NCBI GenBank assembly: GCA_913061415.1
Contig: CAJXUD010000001.1
Span: 310,001-374,000, forward strand
Direction: 5' to 3'
From: an uncultured Oleispira sp.
GTDB taxonomy: Bacteria > Pseudomonadota > Gammaproteobacteria > Pseudomonadales > Oceanobacteraceae
DNA: 64,000 nucleotides
Shown: one piece after another, positions 54,808 to 64,000 of the stretch
Numbering within the stretch: position 1 is the first letter of the stretch
Layout: every line of letters begins with the position of its first letter
Program-made: the position numbers and the translations under genes
The notes under the pieces: generated by a model
Databases searched by the model: none
What the model saw: the letters and a program-made list of their open reading frames with translations, nothing else
Told to the model about the DNA's origin: nothing

Positions 54808-56052
54808 TTAATTTATAACGAGTTTTCCGGTGCGAATGCGTTGCGGGTGATCGCCTACCGGGAAACTAGCGACTTCTTTGGCGTCGTCAAACGAGATAAC
54901 TGATACACGATCTTGTTCACTGACCGATACATAGCAATATTTTCCATCAGCACTTTCTGTCGACCAATAAGGTTTAGCGCCCAGTGGCGTCTCGGAAAGC
55001 TGAACGGTTTTGTAATCAAACGTTTCACGATCAACAATTGCCGCGTAACCAGACATCGTTGCGGCAACACATAGCTTAGTCCCTTCGCTATTAATCGCTA
55101 AACCATGATGCGCGGAGTTTAGCTGATAATCGCGAGTGCTCATTTCGGCAATTTCTTGTGGTATGGGCAGGTCAATTTTACGAGTAATCTTTTGCTGCTC
55201 TACATCGTATTCAAAGAAGCCGTGGAAGAACGAAACTTGCATATAGACGAACTTACCATCCGGTGCGATTGCCATTGGGCGTACAGCGCTATCGACCCAA
55301 GGAAAGCCAAACTCTTCCAGTTTCTCACCGATATCAACGCGTTGTAAGATTTCATAGGTGTTGGCATCGACGATTTGGAAAACCCGCTCACCTTTAATCC
55401 AATCTAACCAGCCGCTGGTAAAAGGCACATACACTTTACCGATACTCGCATGGAAGATTTTTTGCCCATCTTTTGAGTAGGTATTTTCATGCGGTTGATC
55501 GCCAGAATCAAATTCACCAATGATTTTTCCTGTGGCGGTATCAATCGCGTGAACTTTCCCGGCAGTAGACGCGGATACTAAAAAAGTTTTTCCGTCGGGT
55601 GAAATTGCCGAATGATCTGAGCGAGAACCTTCAACGGGAGTACGCCAAGTAATTTCACCGGTATTCACATCCAGGGCTACTACATCAGCAAAACTTGGAC
55701 GGGAAATAAATAAGTGGCGACCATCATTGGATGGGAACATGTCATCAACCATCTGATGATTGCCTTCGCCGATCACTTCTTTAATAAAGGTCGATACGAT
55801 ACGACGCTTTATACTGCTTGTAAGTTCTTCTAAACGTTCTTCTTTATCGGGAACGGCGTTTAATTTTTTTATGCGCTGAAAGGTATGCGGATCATAAATA
55901 TCCACCGTGCCATCCCAGTTATTGCCGACGACGATGACGTCGCGTAGATCTGATGTAGAAGTATCTGTTGCAATGGTATCTGCTGTCGGTGAACTGGCGA
56001 ACACACTGCTGGAAAGCAGGATGCTGAGAGTAATGGCTGTTTTTTTTAGCAT
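54808..56052 (-). CDS. Secreted YncE/NHL-type beta-propeller protein
   Basis: The 414-residue protein has a signal peptide (about 1-19) and repeated beta-propeller blades with [22 protein letters not shown] and similar Asp-Gly turns. The type resembles the beta subunit of quinohemoprotein amine dehydrogenase or YncE, but no partner subunit is nearby. The function is unknown. Confidence 0.8.
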   Translation of the reverse strand: MLKKTAITLSILLSSSVFASSPTADTIATDTSTSDLRDVIVVGNNWDGTVDIYDPHTFQRIKKLNAVPDKEERLEELTSSIKRRIVSTFIKEVIGEGNHQMVDDMFPSNDGRHLFISRPSFADVVALDVNTGEITWRTPVEGSRSDHSAISPDGKTFLVSASTAGKVHAIDTATGKIIGEFDSGDQPHENTYSKDGQKIFHASIGKVYVPFTSGWLDWIKGERVFQIVDANTYEILQRVDIGEKLEEFGFPWVDSAVRPMAIAPDGKFVYMQVSFFHGFFEYDVEQQKITRKIDLPIPQEIAEMSTRDYQLNSAHHGLAINSEGTKLCVAATMSGYAAIVDRETFDYKTVQLSETPLGAKPYWSTESADGKYCYVSVSEQDRVSVISFDDAKEVASFPVGDHPQRIRTGKLVIN

Positions 56053-56228
56053 ATAGGTACCTTGTCGATAATGCTCATCTGATCGATGAATCGTATAGTT
56101 TTTTAGAGTTATTATGATCTTACTGTAGCAAGGATATTTAGAAATTGCAGTGGCCTATGGAGACAGGGATGTTGACCGTGGCGGCCACTGCGCTGTATGC
56201 ATTATACAAAGTATACGATGACGATGGT

Positions 56229-57479
56229 TTACATAAAAAAGGCTAAAATTTCATTTAAAAATAAGCTGCCTTTGGTGGTCGTTTTAATCTGGTCACTATC
56301 TTGTTCGAGCAGCCCCTTAGTGATGGCCTGTTGAATACCGTCAGCAATGGTATCGAGTGAATAGCCGGTTCTTTGTTCAAACAGCTCTAAATCAAAGCCA
56401 TCTTGTAAACGCAGCGCATTCATCAAAAACTCTAATCCTAGGTCTTCGTTTTGAATCGACTCTTTGCCGGCTAAAAAGCCCTTACAATTTTGAGTAGAAT
56501 TGCTTTTAGCGGCATTTAAAAAATCTTTTGGCGCGCGAGTTTTCCATGTTCTAAAAACAGGCGAAGCAGTAATGCTCTCTGGTTGATTAACCAAGTCGGT
56601 TACTTTGCCATGAGCGCCTGCGCCAATGCCTAGATAATCACCGAACTGCCAGTAATTTAGATTATGCGTCGCTTGCTTACCCGCTTGAGCGTAAGCCGAT
56701 ACTTCATATTGATCAAAGCCATGCTTGGCTAATAACGCTTGTCCAGCTTCTTGAATGTCCCAAAGGGTTTCATCTTCTGGCAAAACGGGAGGGCGTTTAA
56801 AGAATTCGGTATTCGGCTCAATGGTTAATTGATACCAAGATAAATGCGTTGGGCCAAGATCGATGGCTTGTTGAATATCTGCTAAGGCTTGGGCTTGCGA
56901 TTGATCTGGCAAGCCGTGCATTAAGTCGATATTAAAATTATCGAAGCCTGCTTCTTTTGCCATTTTAATCGCAGCAACAGCTTGTTGGCCATCGTGAATA
57001 CGCCCTAGGTGTTTTAGCTGCTTGTCGGCAAAACTTTGGATTCCAATAGAAAGACGATTAATGCCAAGCTTGCGATAGCCTGCAAATTTTTCCGCTTCGA
57101 ACGTGCCCGGGTTCGCTTCCATGGTAATTTCGATATCTTTCACAAAGCTTACTTTTTCTTGTAGGCCTTCAAGTAAGTTTTTATAAGCTTCGACGCTTAA
57201 TAGCGAAGGGGTGCCACCACCGATAAAGATGGTTTGAATCTCGCGGCCTTGTACGTAAGAAAGATCCGCTTCTAAGTCGTCTAATAGCGCTTGTACGTAC
57301 GCCGCTTCTGGGATGTGCTCTTCAGCACTCTTTCCCTTAAATTCGTGACTGTTGAAATCGCAGTAAGGGCACTTACGCACGCACCAAGGCACATGAATAT
57401 ACAGAGATAGTGGCGGCAAAGTTATCTTGCTAGTAGTAGATCCGGAATCAGCTTTAGAAACTTGAATAGAAGATGACAT
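56229..57479 (-). CDS. hemW: Radical SAM heme chaperone HemW
   Basis: The 416-residue radical SAM protein has the Fe-S ligands Cys33, Cys37 and Cys40 (PWCVRKCPYC), FIGGGTPSLL and NFNIDLMHGLPDQS. It is probably a heme chaperone rather than the coproporphyrinogen oxidase HemN; HemW lacks the HemN N-terminal extension, as here. It overlaps the upstream yheS by 1 nt. Confidence 0.93.
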   Translation of the reverse strand: MSSSIQVSKADSGSTTSKITLPPLSLYIHVPWCVRKCPYCDFNSHEFKGKSAEEHIPEAAYVQALLDDLEADLSYVQGREIQTIFIGGGTPSLLSVEAYKNLLEGLQEKVSFVKDIEITMEANPGTFEAEKFAGYRKLGINRLSIGIQSFADKQLKHLGRIHDGQQAVAAIKMAKEAGFDNFNIDLMHGLPDQSQAQALADIQQAIDLGPTHLSWYQLTIEPNTEFFKRPPVLPEDETLWDIQEAGQALLAKHGFDQYEVSAYAQAGKQATHNLNYWQFGDYLGIGAGAHGKVTDLVNQPESITASPVFRTWKTRAPKDFLNAAKSNSTQNCKGFLAGKESIQNEDLGLEFLMNALRLQDGFDLELFEQRTGYSLDTIADGIQQAITKGLLEQDSDQIKTTTKGSLFLNEILAFFM

Positions 57480-59434
57480 TATTCAGCCGCTTCCATTTCT
57501 TCGCTGAGTTCCATCCATTCCATTTCGACTTCTTCCATTTCGCTTTTAGCATCACCTTGCTGCTGCAAGATTTTCTGCAAATCGGCTTTGCGGTCTGCTT
57601 CATACAAGGCAGTATCGCCAAGTTGAGTTTCGGACTCATCTAAAATGCTTTGTAATTTTTCCATACGAGTTTCGAGTTTCTTCAACTCTTTGCGCATTGG
57701 GGCTAAGCGCGCACGACGTTCAGCATCTAAACGTTTTTGCTCTTTACGATCTTGAGCACTGGCACCCGCGGCTTTATTGTCGCTAGTCGTCGCGCTTTGA
57801 TTGTCGGCAGAGTTCGGGTTCGTTGCTAGCTGGCCGGCATTAAACCCAGACGCAGCTTGTTTTGCCTGAACGTGTTTATGGTAATCGTCTAAGTCACCTT
57901 CAAACAATTCAACCTTGCCATCTTCAACTAACCAATATTCATCAACCGTCGCTTTTAATAGGTGACGGTCGTGACTTACCAAAACAATGGCACCGGCAAA
58001 CGATTGCAGTGCCATGGTCAACGCTTCACGCATTTCAATATCCAGGTGGTTGGTGGGCTCATCCATAATCAAAAGGTTGGGTTTTTGCCACGCTACTAAA
58101 GCCAAGGCTAGGCGCGCTTTTTCGCCACCGGAAAACGGCTCACAAACTTCCAGCGCTTTTTCACCACGGAAGTCAAAGCCGCCTAAAAAGTTACGTACTT
58201 CTTGATCGGTTGCCGATGGAGTAATGCGCTGAATCATCAGCATAGGGCTGGCTTTTATATCCAGCGTTTCTAACTGGTGCTGAGCGTAATAACCGAGTTT
58301 TAAATGTTCGCCTTCATGACGCTTACCCGATAGTTGCGGTAGCTCTTCACACAAGGTTTTAATTAAGGTCGATTTACCCGCGCCGTTTGCGCCTAATAAA
58401 CCAATGCGGTGACCCGGCACCAAAGAGACGTTTTGGTTTTCTAAAATGGCAACGGCTTCGCCACCCCCTTTACCAGGATAACCAATATCTGCGGCTTCAA
58501 GATTCAATAACGGGGTTGAAACTTTATCGGCACAAGCGAATGAAAAACCAAACGGTGAATCAACGTGGGCCGGGGCAATCAGCTCCATACGTTCTAATTC
58601 TTTTACTCGGCTTTGTGCTTGCTTTGCTTTACTGGCTTTGGCTTTAAAGCGGGTCACAAATTTTTCGATTTCAGCAATGCGTACTTGCTGTTTATCATGC
58701 ATCACTTGTTGCTGGGCTAAACGCTCAGCTCGAATGCGTTCGTAAGCACTGTAGTTACCTGGGTAGCTGGTCAGTGTTTGCTGATGCAGATGGACGATGT
58801 GATCAGCAACTCCATCAATAAAATCACGATCGTGAGATATGAATACCAAAGTGCCTTGATACTTATTTAACCACTGCTCTAACCATAAGGTCGCATCTAA
58901 ATCCAAGTGGTTGGTTGGCTCATCGAGTAGTAATAAATCTGAAGGCGTCATTAATGCTTGGGCTAGGTTCAAACGAATACGCCACCCCCCAGAGAAACCT
59001 GAAACGGGCTTAACCATGTCACTTTGCTTAAAACCTAAACCGTGTAAAAGCTGCTCGGCTTGCACTTTAATGTTGTAGCCATTGTGCGCATCCATCTTGC
59101 TATGCCAGTTGGCCAATTCATTATCGCAAGTAGCGGTTTCAATGCCGTGTTCAATTTCGCGGTAGGTTTTATCACCATCGATGACGTAATCAACCGCACA
59201 ACGGTCACTGGCTTCAACTTCTTGTGCCATATGTGCGATACGCCAGCCCGTTGGCAAATATAAATCACCCTCTTCCACGCCTAACTCACCTAAAAGCAGA
59301 GCAAATAAGCTAGACTTACCTGCACCGTTCGGGCCGATAAGGGCGAGTTTTTGACCATCATGAATTCGCAAATCTGCGTGTTTAAGCAGAGGTTTGATAC
59401 CACGATGTAATGAAACCTGATTAAATTCGATCAT
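57479..59434 (-). CDS. yheS: ABC-F ATPase YheS
   Basis: The 651-residue duplicated ABC protein has two Walker A motifs (GPNGAGKSS near 34 and GANGAGKST near 348), two signatures (FSGGWRIRLN and FSGGEKARLA), the linker RFKAKASKAKQAQSRVKELERMEL between them, and a charged coiled-coil C-terminus (about 560-651). There are no membrane segments. ABC-F proteins act on the ribosome to relieve stalls. Confidence 0.93.
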   Translation of the reverse strand: MIEFNQVSLHRGIKPLLKHADLRIHDGQKLALIGPNGAGKSSLFALLLGELGVEEGDLYLPTGWRIAHMAQEVEASDRCAVDYVIDGDKTYREIEHGIETATCDNELANWHSKMDAHNGYNIKVQAEQLLHGLGFKQSDMVKPVSGFSGGWRIRLNLAQALMTPSDLLLLDEPTNHLDLDATLWLEQWLNKYQGTLVFISHDRDFIDGVADHIVHLHQQTLTSYPGNYSAYERIRAERLAQQQVMHDKQQVRIAEIEKFVTRFKAKASKAKQAQSRVKELERMELIAPAHVDSPFGFSFACADKVSTPLLNLEAADIGYPGKGGGEAVAILENQNVSLVPGHRIGLLGANGAGKSTLIKTLCEELPQLSGKRHEGEHLKLGYYAQHQLETLDIKASPMLMIQRITPSATDQEVRNFLGGFDFRGEKALEVCEPFSGGEKARLALALVAWQKPNLLIMDEPTNHLDIEMREALTMALQSFAGAIVLVSHDRHLLKATVDEYWLVEDGKVELFEGDLDDYHKHVQAKQAASGFNAGQLATNPNSADNQSATTSDNKAAGASAQDRKEQKRLDAERRARLAPMRKELKKLETRMEKLQSILDESETQLGDTALYEADRKADLQKILQQQGDAKSEMEEVEMEWMELSEEMEAAE

Positions 59435-59473
59435 AATCTTTCAGAATACTTTTATAAAAGAGGGTGTAGCGCT

Positions 59474-60016
59474 TTGGCTGATTCAAAAAGCGACTCAATA
59501 ATTGATGGGCATTTTGCCACAAATCCGGCGGTTATCCCACTTGATAACGCCCTTTGGCAGTATGCGTGTCAGGTATATTCACAGGCGGGTGTGGAAGCAA
59601 CGTTGTTGAATCTTCAGGATGAGCAGGGGGCAGATATAAATCTGATTCTACAAGCGTTGTGGTTAGCCAATAAAGGTATTGAGTGGACATCAGCCTGCAT
59701 TCCCCATGATTATAATAAGTGGGTAGAAGAGCAGGTCATTCCTATTCGTACCATGCGCCGCCGCTTGAAAACCGACTGGGTAGGGCTGCATGGAGAGGGT
59801 TATGAAGACTTTCGTCAACAGGTGAAAAAGTTGGAGCTGAAGGCGGAGCAATATGCGTTGGCAATGTTGTTTGTGCAGAGCGAAGCTAAAACTAATAGGT
59901 TTAGAGAGAAGGATAAAAAGGGATCAGCCTTTCTTGCTGAAAAAAATCTAAAGCAGCTCGGAGAAAACATGAACATTCTCCCCGAGTATTTTGAGTTGCT
60001 CGTTGCCGCGCTTTAA
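59474..60016 (+). CDS. TIGR02444 family protein
   Basis: The 180-residue DUF2390/TIGR02444 protein has LWQYACQVYSQAGVEATLLNLQDEQGADINLIL near the start, the family signature. Its function is unknown. The apparent start is TTG at 59474, with AAGAGGG upstream. It is divergent from yheS, the usual neighbour in pseudomonads. Confidence 0.82.
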   Translation: MADSKSDSIIDGHFATNPAVIPLDNALWQYACQVYSQAGVEATLLNLQDEQGADINLILQALWLANKGIEWTSACIPHDYNKWVEEQVIPIRTMRRRLKTDWVGLHGEGYEDFRQQVKKLELKAEQYALAMLFVQSEAKTNRFREKDKKGSAFLAEKNLKQLGENMNILPEYFELLVAAL

Positions 60017-60038
60017 GAGCACTGCAATGTTACAGCGC

Positions 60039-60911
60039 TTATTTACCTGGGCGCATGTCTAAAATCGGCATAGCCGTATTGCCCATAATCGTTGCTGGCA
60101 GTTTTCCGTCCCAGCTCTGTGCTTCGGTCAGTTTGACAATGAGCGGGTTGCTCTTTAACGCTTTGGCTTTGGCTTCAATCGCTTGAGCTTCTGCTTTACC
60201 TTTTAATAAAATAGACTTGGCTTCGGCTTCAGCAATTTTCAAAATACCTTGGGCTTTTGCATCGGCGGTATTTACACCTCTTAAGGCTTCTAGGCGCTGT
60301 CTTTCAAGTTTATGTTTTTCGGCGGCGGCTAAATTCTTTTCAGTTTGTTTGGTTTCGATTGAGCTTATGTATTTTTTAGGTAATACAATGTTTTCAATCT
60401 GAATGTTATCTACAGCAACGGGGAAGCCGGCCATTTCTTCTGTTAGACGACGTTCGATACCTTGGATAGCAGATGCACGGTCTTGAATTAACTGCTCAGC
60501 TTCAAATTGAGGAATAGTATCTTTTGTCGCTGAGCGGAATCTTGGATCAAGGATGCGTTGCTCAAACTGTAATAAGCCACCATACTTTTTGAATAAGTCC
60601 ATTGCAGCTTCTTTATTAACCGTCCAGTTAACTGATACTTCAATGGTTACTGGCATTTGTTCTTTAGTACTAGAAGCCATACGTTCGGCATTTTTTCGAG
60701 TACGAACTTCGATCATCTCTACTGTTTCAATGAACGGGATCTTCAAATGCAGTCCGGGATTTTCTTGTTTCTTGGCTTCGCCAAAGCGTTTCACAATACC
60801 GACATGACCTTCAACTACAATGTAATACGATTGCAGTGCGGCAATGATAATTAAGATAACAGGAATAAGTTTTACAAAAATTAAAGGAGAGAAGGAGAAT
60901 TTTGATGACAT
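60039..60911 (-). CDS. SPFH/prohibitin-family membrane protein
   Basis: The 290-residue protein has one N-terminal membrane helix (about 11-30), an SPFH domain (about 30-200) with EGHVGIVKRFGEAKKQENPGLHLKIPF, and a helical C-terminal region rich in Ala/Glu/Lys (about 200-265). It resembles prohibitin and HflK/HflC, but it is a single gene without an hfl partner. A scaffold role at the inner membrane is the family expectation. Confidence 0.88.
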   Translation of the reverse strand: MSSKFSFSPLIFVKLIPVILIIIAALQSYYIVVEGHVGIVKRFGEAKKQENPGLHLKIPFIETVEMIEVRTRKNAERMASSTKEQMPVTIEVSVNWTVNKEAAMDLFKKYGGLLQFEQRILDPRFRSATKDTIPQFEAEQLIQDRASAIQGIERRLTEEMAGFPVAVDNIQIENIVLPKKYISSIETKQTEKNLAAAEKHKLERQRLEALRGVNTADAKAQGILKIAEAEAKSILLKGKAEAQAIEAKAKALKSNPLIVKLTEAQSWDGKLPATIMGNTAMPILDMRPGK

Positions 60912-61103
60912 GGTTTTTCCTTAGAGTCGTCAATGGTAGCGTCGTTGCTGGAGTATTACTGGATTAGTCAGTTGCGTATTTTGACGGTAAAATCTTGATC
61001 AGGCAATCCCGAATGTGAGTCCATCTGATCATTTGAGATTGTTGAAAGGAGGCTTTAATAATTTCTGTTTACAAGGTGCTGCGTAGATGAAGGTGTAAGC
61101 AAA

Positions 61104-61122
61104 GCCTGATGACCGATCAGGC
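61104..61122 (-). terminator. Hairpin after the di-haem gene
   Basis: GCCTGAT-GACCG-ATCAGGC forms a stable stem; read leftward it is followed by TTTGCTT. It probably ends the di-haem oxidoreductase transcript. Confidence 0.55.
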
Positions 61123-61147
61123 GGGATAAGGCTTTTTATTTTATTTG

Positions 61148-62488
61148 CTAGATAGCCCGCAAAAAGCTTAATAGCATTTTTTTATCTTCAGTGGATAACT
61201 GGCTGAATTCATTTTTCGCATTAATAGCTTCACCCCCATGCCAAAGAATGGCTTCTTCGATAGTTGCTGCGCGGCCATCATGTAAGAAGCGCGAGTCTTC
61301 TACTTTTTCGATTAAACCCAAGCTCCATAAAGGTGGAGTGCGCCATTCGCGTGGATGGGCATCGCCTTCTTTCACATTATCACTGAGGTCTTCGCCCATA
61401 TCGTGCAGTAACAAATCACTATAAGGATAAATTAGCTGATTGGCTAATAACGGATATTGCTTAGAATCTGAAGTGGTCAGAGTTGGTTGGTGACATTGTG
61501 CACAGCCTATGTCAGCAAAGATGCGAGAACCTTGGTCGAATTCATTTTGATCATTAATGCGTCTTGCTGGCACCGCCAGTAAGGTTAAAAAATCATTGAT
61601 GGCAAATAATGATGCGTCAGAAACTTCTGGGCTGCCGCCATTAGGTTGTTCTGCACAGATTGTTTGCAAAGGTGTGCAAGGTTCGTTGGGGTTGATGCTG
61701 GTTGTTAGCCCCATGTCTTGTTGCAATGCGCCGGCGCTTTGATGTTCTAAAGAGGGCTGCATGGCTTTCCAACCAAAACGACCTAATACTTTTTTGTCGT
61801 TAACGGTACGCCAATGGGCACGCCCAGATATGCCGTCGTTGTTGATGTCGAATTCATCTTCGCGGGTTAAAATATCTTGTTCTGAGACTAGATCCAATAA
61901 ACCAATACCAACCAATTGTGGTGATAAACGTGGGCCAAGGTTAATACCTTCGTTCAGTTCCATTTGATTGGTGATAAGGGTAAAGATAGGTTTTTTGTTG
62001 GTATCAAATTGCCAGCTCACATGACCTTCACTGCTGCCTGTGGTGGCTGCGGTTTGCAGCTGTCCGCCGTAATAGGGATCGTGATTACCCTGAGCGTCAC
62101 CTAAGCGAAACAATAATCCTAAACCGACTTCGCCATTGGCTTTTAAGCTCGGTGTTCGACCGGATACAAAATGACAATTACTGCATGCAGAGGTAATGGT
62201 TAATGGACCTAATCCATCAAGTAACGGTCTTGAACCCGGAGCGGCGGTCCACTCGGCCGTGAATAGTTCTCGGCCTTTTGATGCGTTACCCAGTTCGGCT
62301 AAATTGAGGCCAGGGATAAACTGCAGAAAAGGAAAGTCTGGGTTAAATTCAGCGGTGGCGTTGCCGGCGTTGGGTTGCCAAGTAATAACTTCATCGTTTA
62401 TCGGAGCGTTTTTATTCTGGCCATCATTGAAATTGCAGCCAGCTAACAAGGTCATGGCCGCGGCTAATAGGTATTGTTTTTTAATCAT
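61148..62488 (-). CDS. Di-haem oxidoreductase family lipoprotein (DUF1111)
   Basis: The 446-residue protein has lipobox LLAGC (Cys18) and two haem sites, Cys102-x-x-Cys105-His106 and Cys329-x-x-Cys332-His333. The family block IGLLDLVSEQDIL and the ending RTPPLWSLGLIEKVEDSRFLHDGRAATIEEAILWHGGEA match the di-haem oxidoreductases often annotated as thiol oxidoreductases. These act in the periplasm or at the outer membrane; the substrate here is unknown. Confidence 0.9.
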   Translation of the reverse strand: MIKKQYLLAAAMTLLAGCNFNDGQNKNAPINDEVITWQPNAGNATAEFNPDFPFLQFIPGLNLAELGNASKGRELFTAEWTAAPGSRPLLDGLGPLTITSACSNCHFVSGRTPSLKANGEVGLGLLFRLGDAQGNHDPYYGGQLQTAATTGSSEGHVSWQFDTNKKPIFTLITNQMELNEGINLGPRLSPQLVGIGLLDLVSEQDILTREDEFDINNDGISGRAHWRTVNDKKVLGRFGWKAMQPSLEHQSAGALQQDMGLTTSINPNEPCTPLQTICAEQPNGGSPEVSDASLFAINDFLTLLAVPARRINDQNEFDQGSRIFADIGCAQCHQPTLTTSDSKQYPLLANQLIYPYSDLLLHDMGEDLSDNVKEGDAHPREWRTPPLWSLGLIEKVEDSRFLHDGRAATIEEAILWHGGEAINAKNEFSQLSTEDKKMLLSFLRAI

Positions 62489-62580
62489 GGGAGTCTTTTA
62501 GGGTATTACTTGATACGGATGTTCACGGTTAAGAAAATAACCATGAGCAGCCGTCATTAGAATTTACAAAGTTTTTAATA

Positions 62581-64000
62581 TTACGGGTTAGTAAACGGTA
62601 TTTGTAGAGGCAGCTTATATGTCCAGCGATGAATGGTACTTTCTCCACCTCCTAAAGAACCTTCAAAGCTCCAGCCCCAAGCAAAGACTTCGCCATCGTT
62701 ACGAATCGCCAACGTATGCAGCGCCCCGTTACCCAGATCAGCGACATTCCCCAATTCTAATATAGGGCTGCTTGGCTGGGTCACGTTGTCATCTGCTTCG
62801 ATGCCCAATGTGCCCATCATATTTTGTCCCCACGGATAGACTTTGCCGTCGCTGCGTTTTACAAAACTTTGGTTGCCTTTAGCCCAAATAGCAACCGCGT
62901 CATCAAACCAAGGTAATAACTTAGGGGTTAGAATATCAGCGTCCCACACTTCCTCTGCGGTAGTCGTATCTTTAGGTCTCATGCCGACTTGGCTGCTGAA
63001 GTTAAGTCCCCAGCCATATATTTTACCCGATTCGGTTAGCGCAATGGCGTGGCCTTTACCACTAGCAATACTGATCACGGCTTCGTCAATCGTAACTTGA
63101 GTCGGGGTAGGATGGGTATCAGAATCTTTCATTCCATTCGCTAATTGGCCATTTCTATTACTTCCCCAGGCCCATAGACGGCCATCCTCATCAATCGCAT
63201 AAGACGCGGCCGAGGCGGAAATTTGTACTATGTTGCTTAGGTTAGGAATAGCGACAGGGGTATCTTGATGTTCTGTGGTGCCATCCCCTAATTGGCCTTT
63301 TGAGTTATCTCCAAAAGCCAGAAGTGTCCCATCGCCTTTTAATAATAAAGCGTGATTATTACTGCGACTGATTGCTACGATGTTGGATAGACCTTCTATT
63401 TTTACTGGGCGAGTATGATCGGTATTATCAATGATGCCGTCGTCGGCAATGCCTAGTCCTAGTTGACCATTTTTACCATAGCCCCAGCTCCATACCTGGC
63501 CATTAACATCTAATGCAGACGATGAGTTTTGAGCAAGTGCCAGTGATACGAATTGAATATCAGAAATTAACGTTGGAGTAACAGGGTGAACTGCGGGTGT
63601 AGCTTCTGAGTTATCACTAATTTTAGTGGAAGCCCCTATGCCTACTTGCCCTTTATTGTTGCGACCCCAGAGATAGGCTTTGCCATTTTTAATCACCCCA
63701 GAATGTGCACCGCCAGCACTGGCTTGCGAACCAAAATAGAAGCTCGCTTGGCTAGCTGTATCATTGTCTGAGGTATCGGTTGCAATAACCGTGTAGGTAT
63801 TTTCCCCTGCGTTGGCTGTAATCAGTGCGCTGAATACCCCTTCGTTTAAGGTGGCGATCACCGACTGATCGCCGTTATTGATAACAACCGACTTGAGCTC
63901 AACATCATCCGTGGCTGTACCAGTAATCATCACCTGCCTTGAGTGAGTGACTGTACGGTTATTGGGTACTAAGTTGCTAAGAGTCGGGGCAGCTGTATCT
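62581..64000 (-). CDS. RCC1-repeat protein with Ig-like segment (partial)
   Basis: The frame is open to the right edge, so the gene continues outside the window; a GTG at 63933 is not the true start, because the coding frame runs on through a segment reading AAPTLSNLVPNNRTVT, a typical linker before an Ig-like domain. At least 473 residues are seen: an Ig/cadherin-like module, then about seven RCC1 blades with repeated WGxxxxGQLG and regular Trp-Gly turns. It is likely secreted or surface exposed. The ligand is unknown. Confidence 0.85.
   Translation of the reverse strand, partial: DTAAPTLSNLVPNNRTVTHSRQVMITGTATDDVELKSVVINNGDQSVIATLNEGVFSALITANAGENTYTVIATDTSDNDTASQASFYFGSQASAGGAHSGVIKNGKAYLWGRNNKGQVGIGASTKISDNSEATPAVHPVTPTLISDIQFVSLALAQNSSSALDVNGQVWSWGYGKNGQLGLGIADDGIIDNTDHTRPVKIEGLSNIVAISRSNNHALLLKGDGTLLAFGDNSKGQLGDGTTEHQDTPVAIPNLSNIVQISASAASYAIDEDGRLWAWGSNRNGQLANGMKDSDTHPTPTQVTIDEAVISIASGKGHAIALTESGKIYGWGLNFSSQVGMRPKDTTTAEEVWDADILTPKLLPWFDDAVAIWAKGNQSFVKRSDGKVYPWGQNMMGTLGIEADDNVTQPSSPILELGNVADLGNGALHTLAIRNDGEVFAWGWSFEGSLGGGESTIHRWTYKLPLQIPFTNP

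Overview
The window reads as chromosome of a marine-type gammaproteobacterium on the Pseudomonadales/Oceanospirillales side. The backbone gene set and order (cytochrome c5, rep, comM, ubiK, then glnK-amtB-sutA, a HAD gene, DUF484, dapF, lysA, lptM, cyaA, argH, algZ, algR, hemC, hemD, hemX, hemY, ubiD) follow what I remember of Pseudomonas aeruginosa. The order and protein types are seen in the sequence; the taxonomic placement is inference.

Region 1 (1-13.9 kb) is an accessory defence and stress island. After a response regulator cut by the left edge it holds an Xre-RES toxin-antitoxin pair fused by overlap to a DnaQ-like exonuclease. A type I restriction-modification locus follows (hsdM, a YhcG/DUF1016 nuclease gene, hsdS, an unknown 204-residue protein, a HigA-like HTH protein), then a decayed AlbA/RecG-like regulator fragment among degenerate repeats, a leftward hipBA pair with palindromic operators, and hsdR, which abuts the 3' end of a tRNA-Arg(CCG) gene. 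The most instructive spot is 5509-5607, where a 32-codon ORF repeats the HsdM C-terminus and its 11-nt stop/start junction just before hsdS. This suggests that the nuclease gene was inserted between hsdM and hsdS while the translational coupling was kept.

Region 2 (14-19.5 kb) is backbone: cytochrome c5, Rep helicase, ComM/YifB, UbiK and an SDR oxidoreductase.

Region 3 (19.5-35 kb) is a nitrogen-scavenging block: ureDABCEFG (urease), urtABCDE (urea ABC importer), a TorF-type porin, glnK, amtB and sutA. Sigma-54 type -24/-12 sequences lie before ureD, urtA and the porin, and a tandem NtrC-like site lies about 140 bp upstream of the ureD promoter. The cluster therefore looks like one NtrC regulon: urea is imported and hydrolysed, ammonium is taken up by AmtB, and GlnK gates AmtB.

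Region 4 (35-53.9 kb) is backbone metabolism and regulation: HAD, DUF484, dapF, lysA, lptM, cyaA, argH, algZR, hemCDXY, an iron-sulfur flavin reductase, ubiD, DUF423, trmB and a PA4642-like gene. Between dapF and DUF484 lies a 40-codon ORF made almost entirely of 15-bp repeats. The xerC gene normally found between DUF484 and the HAD gene is absent.

Region 5 (53.9-64 kb) holds a periplasmic binding protein, a beta-propeller protein, hemW, yheS, a TIGR02444 gene, an SPFH protein, a di-haem lipoprotein and an RCC1-repeat protein that runs off the right edge.
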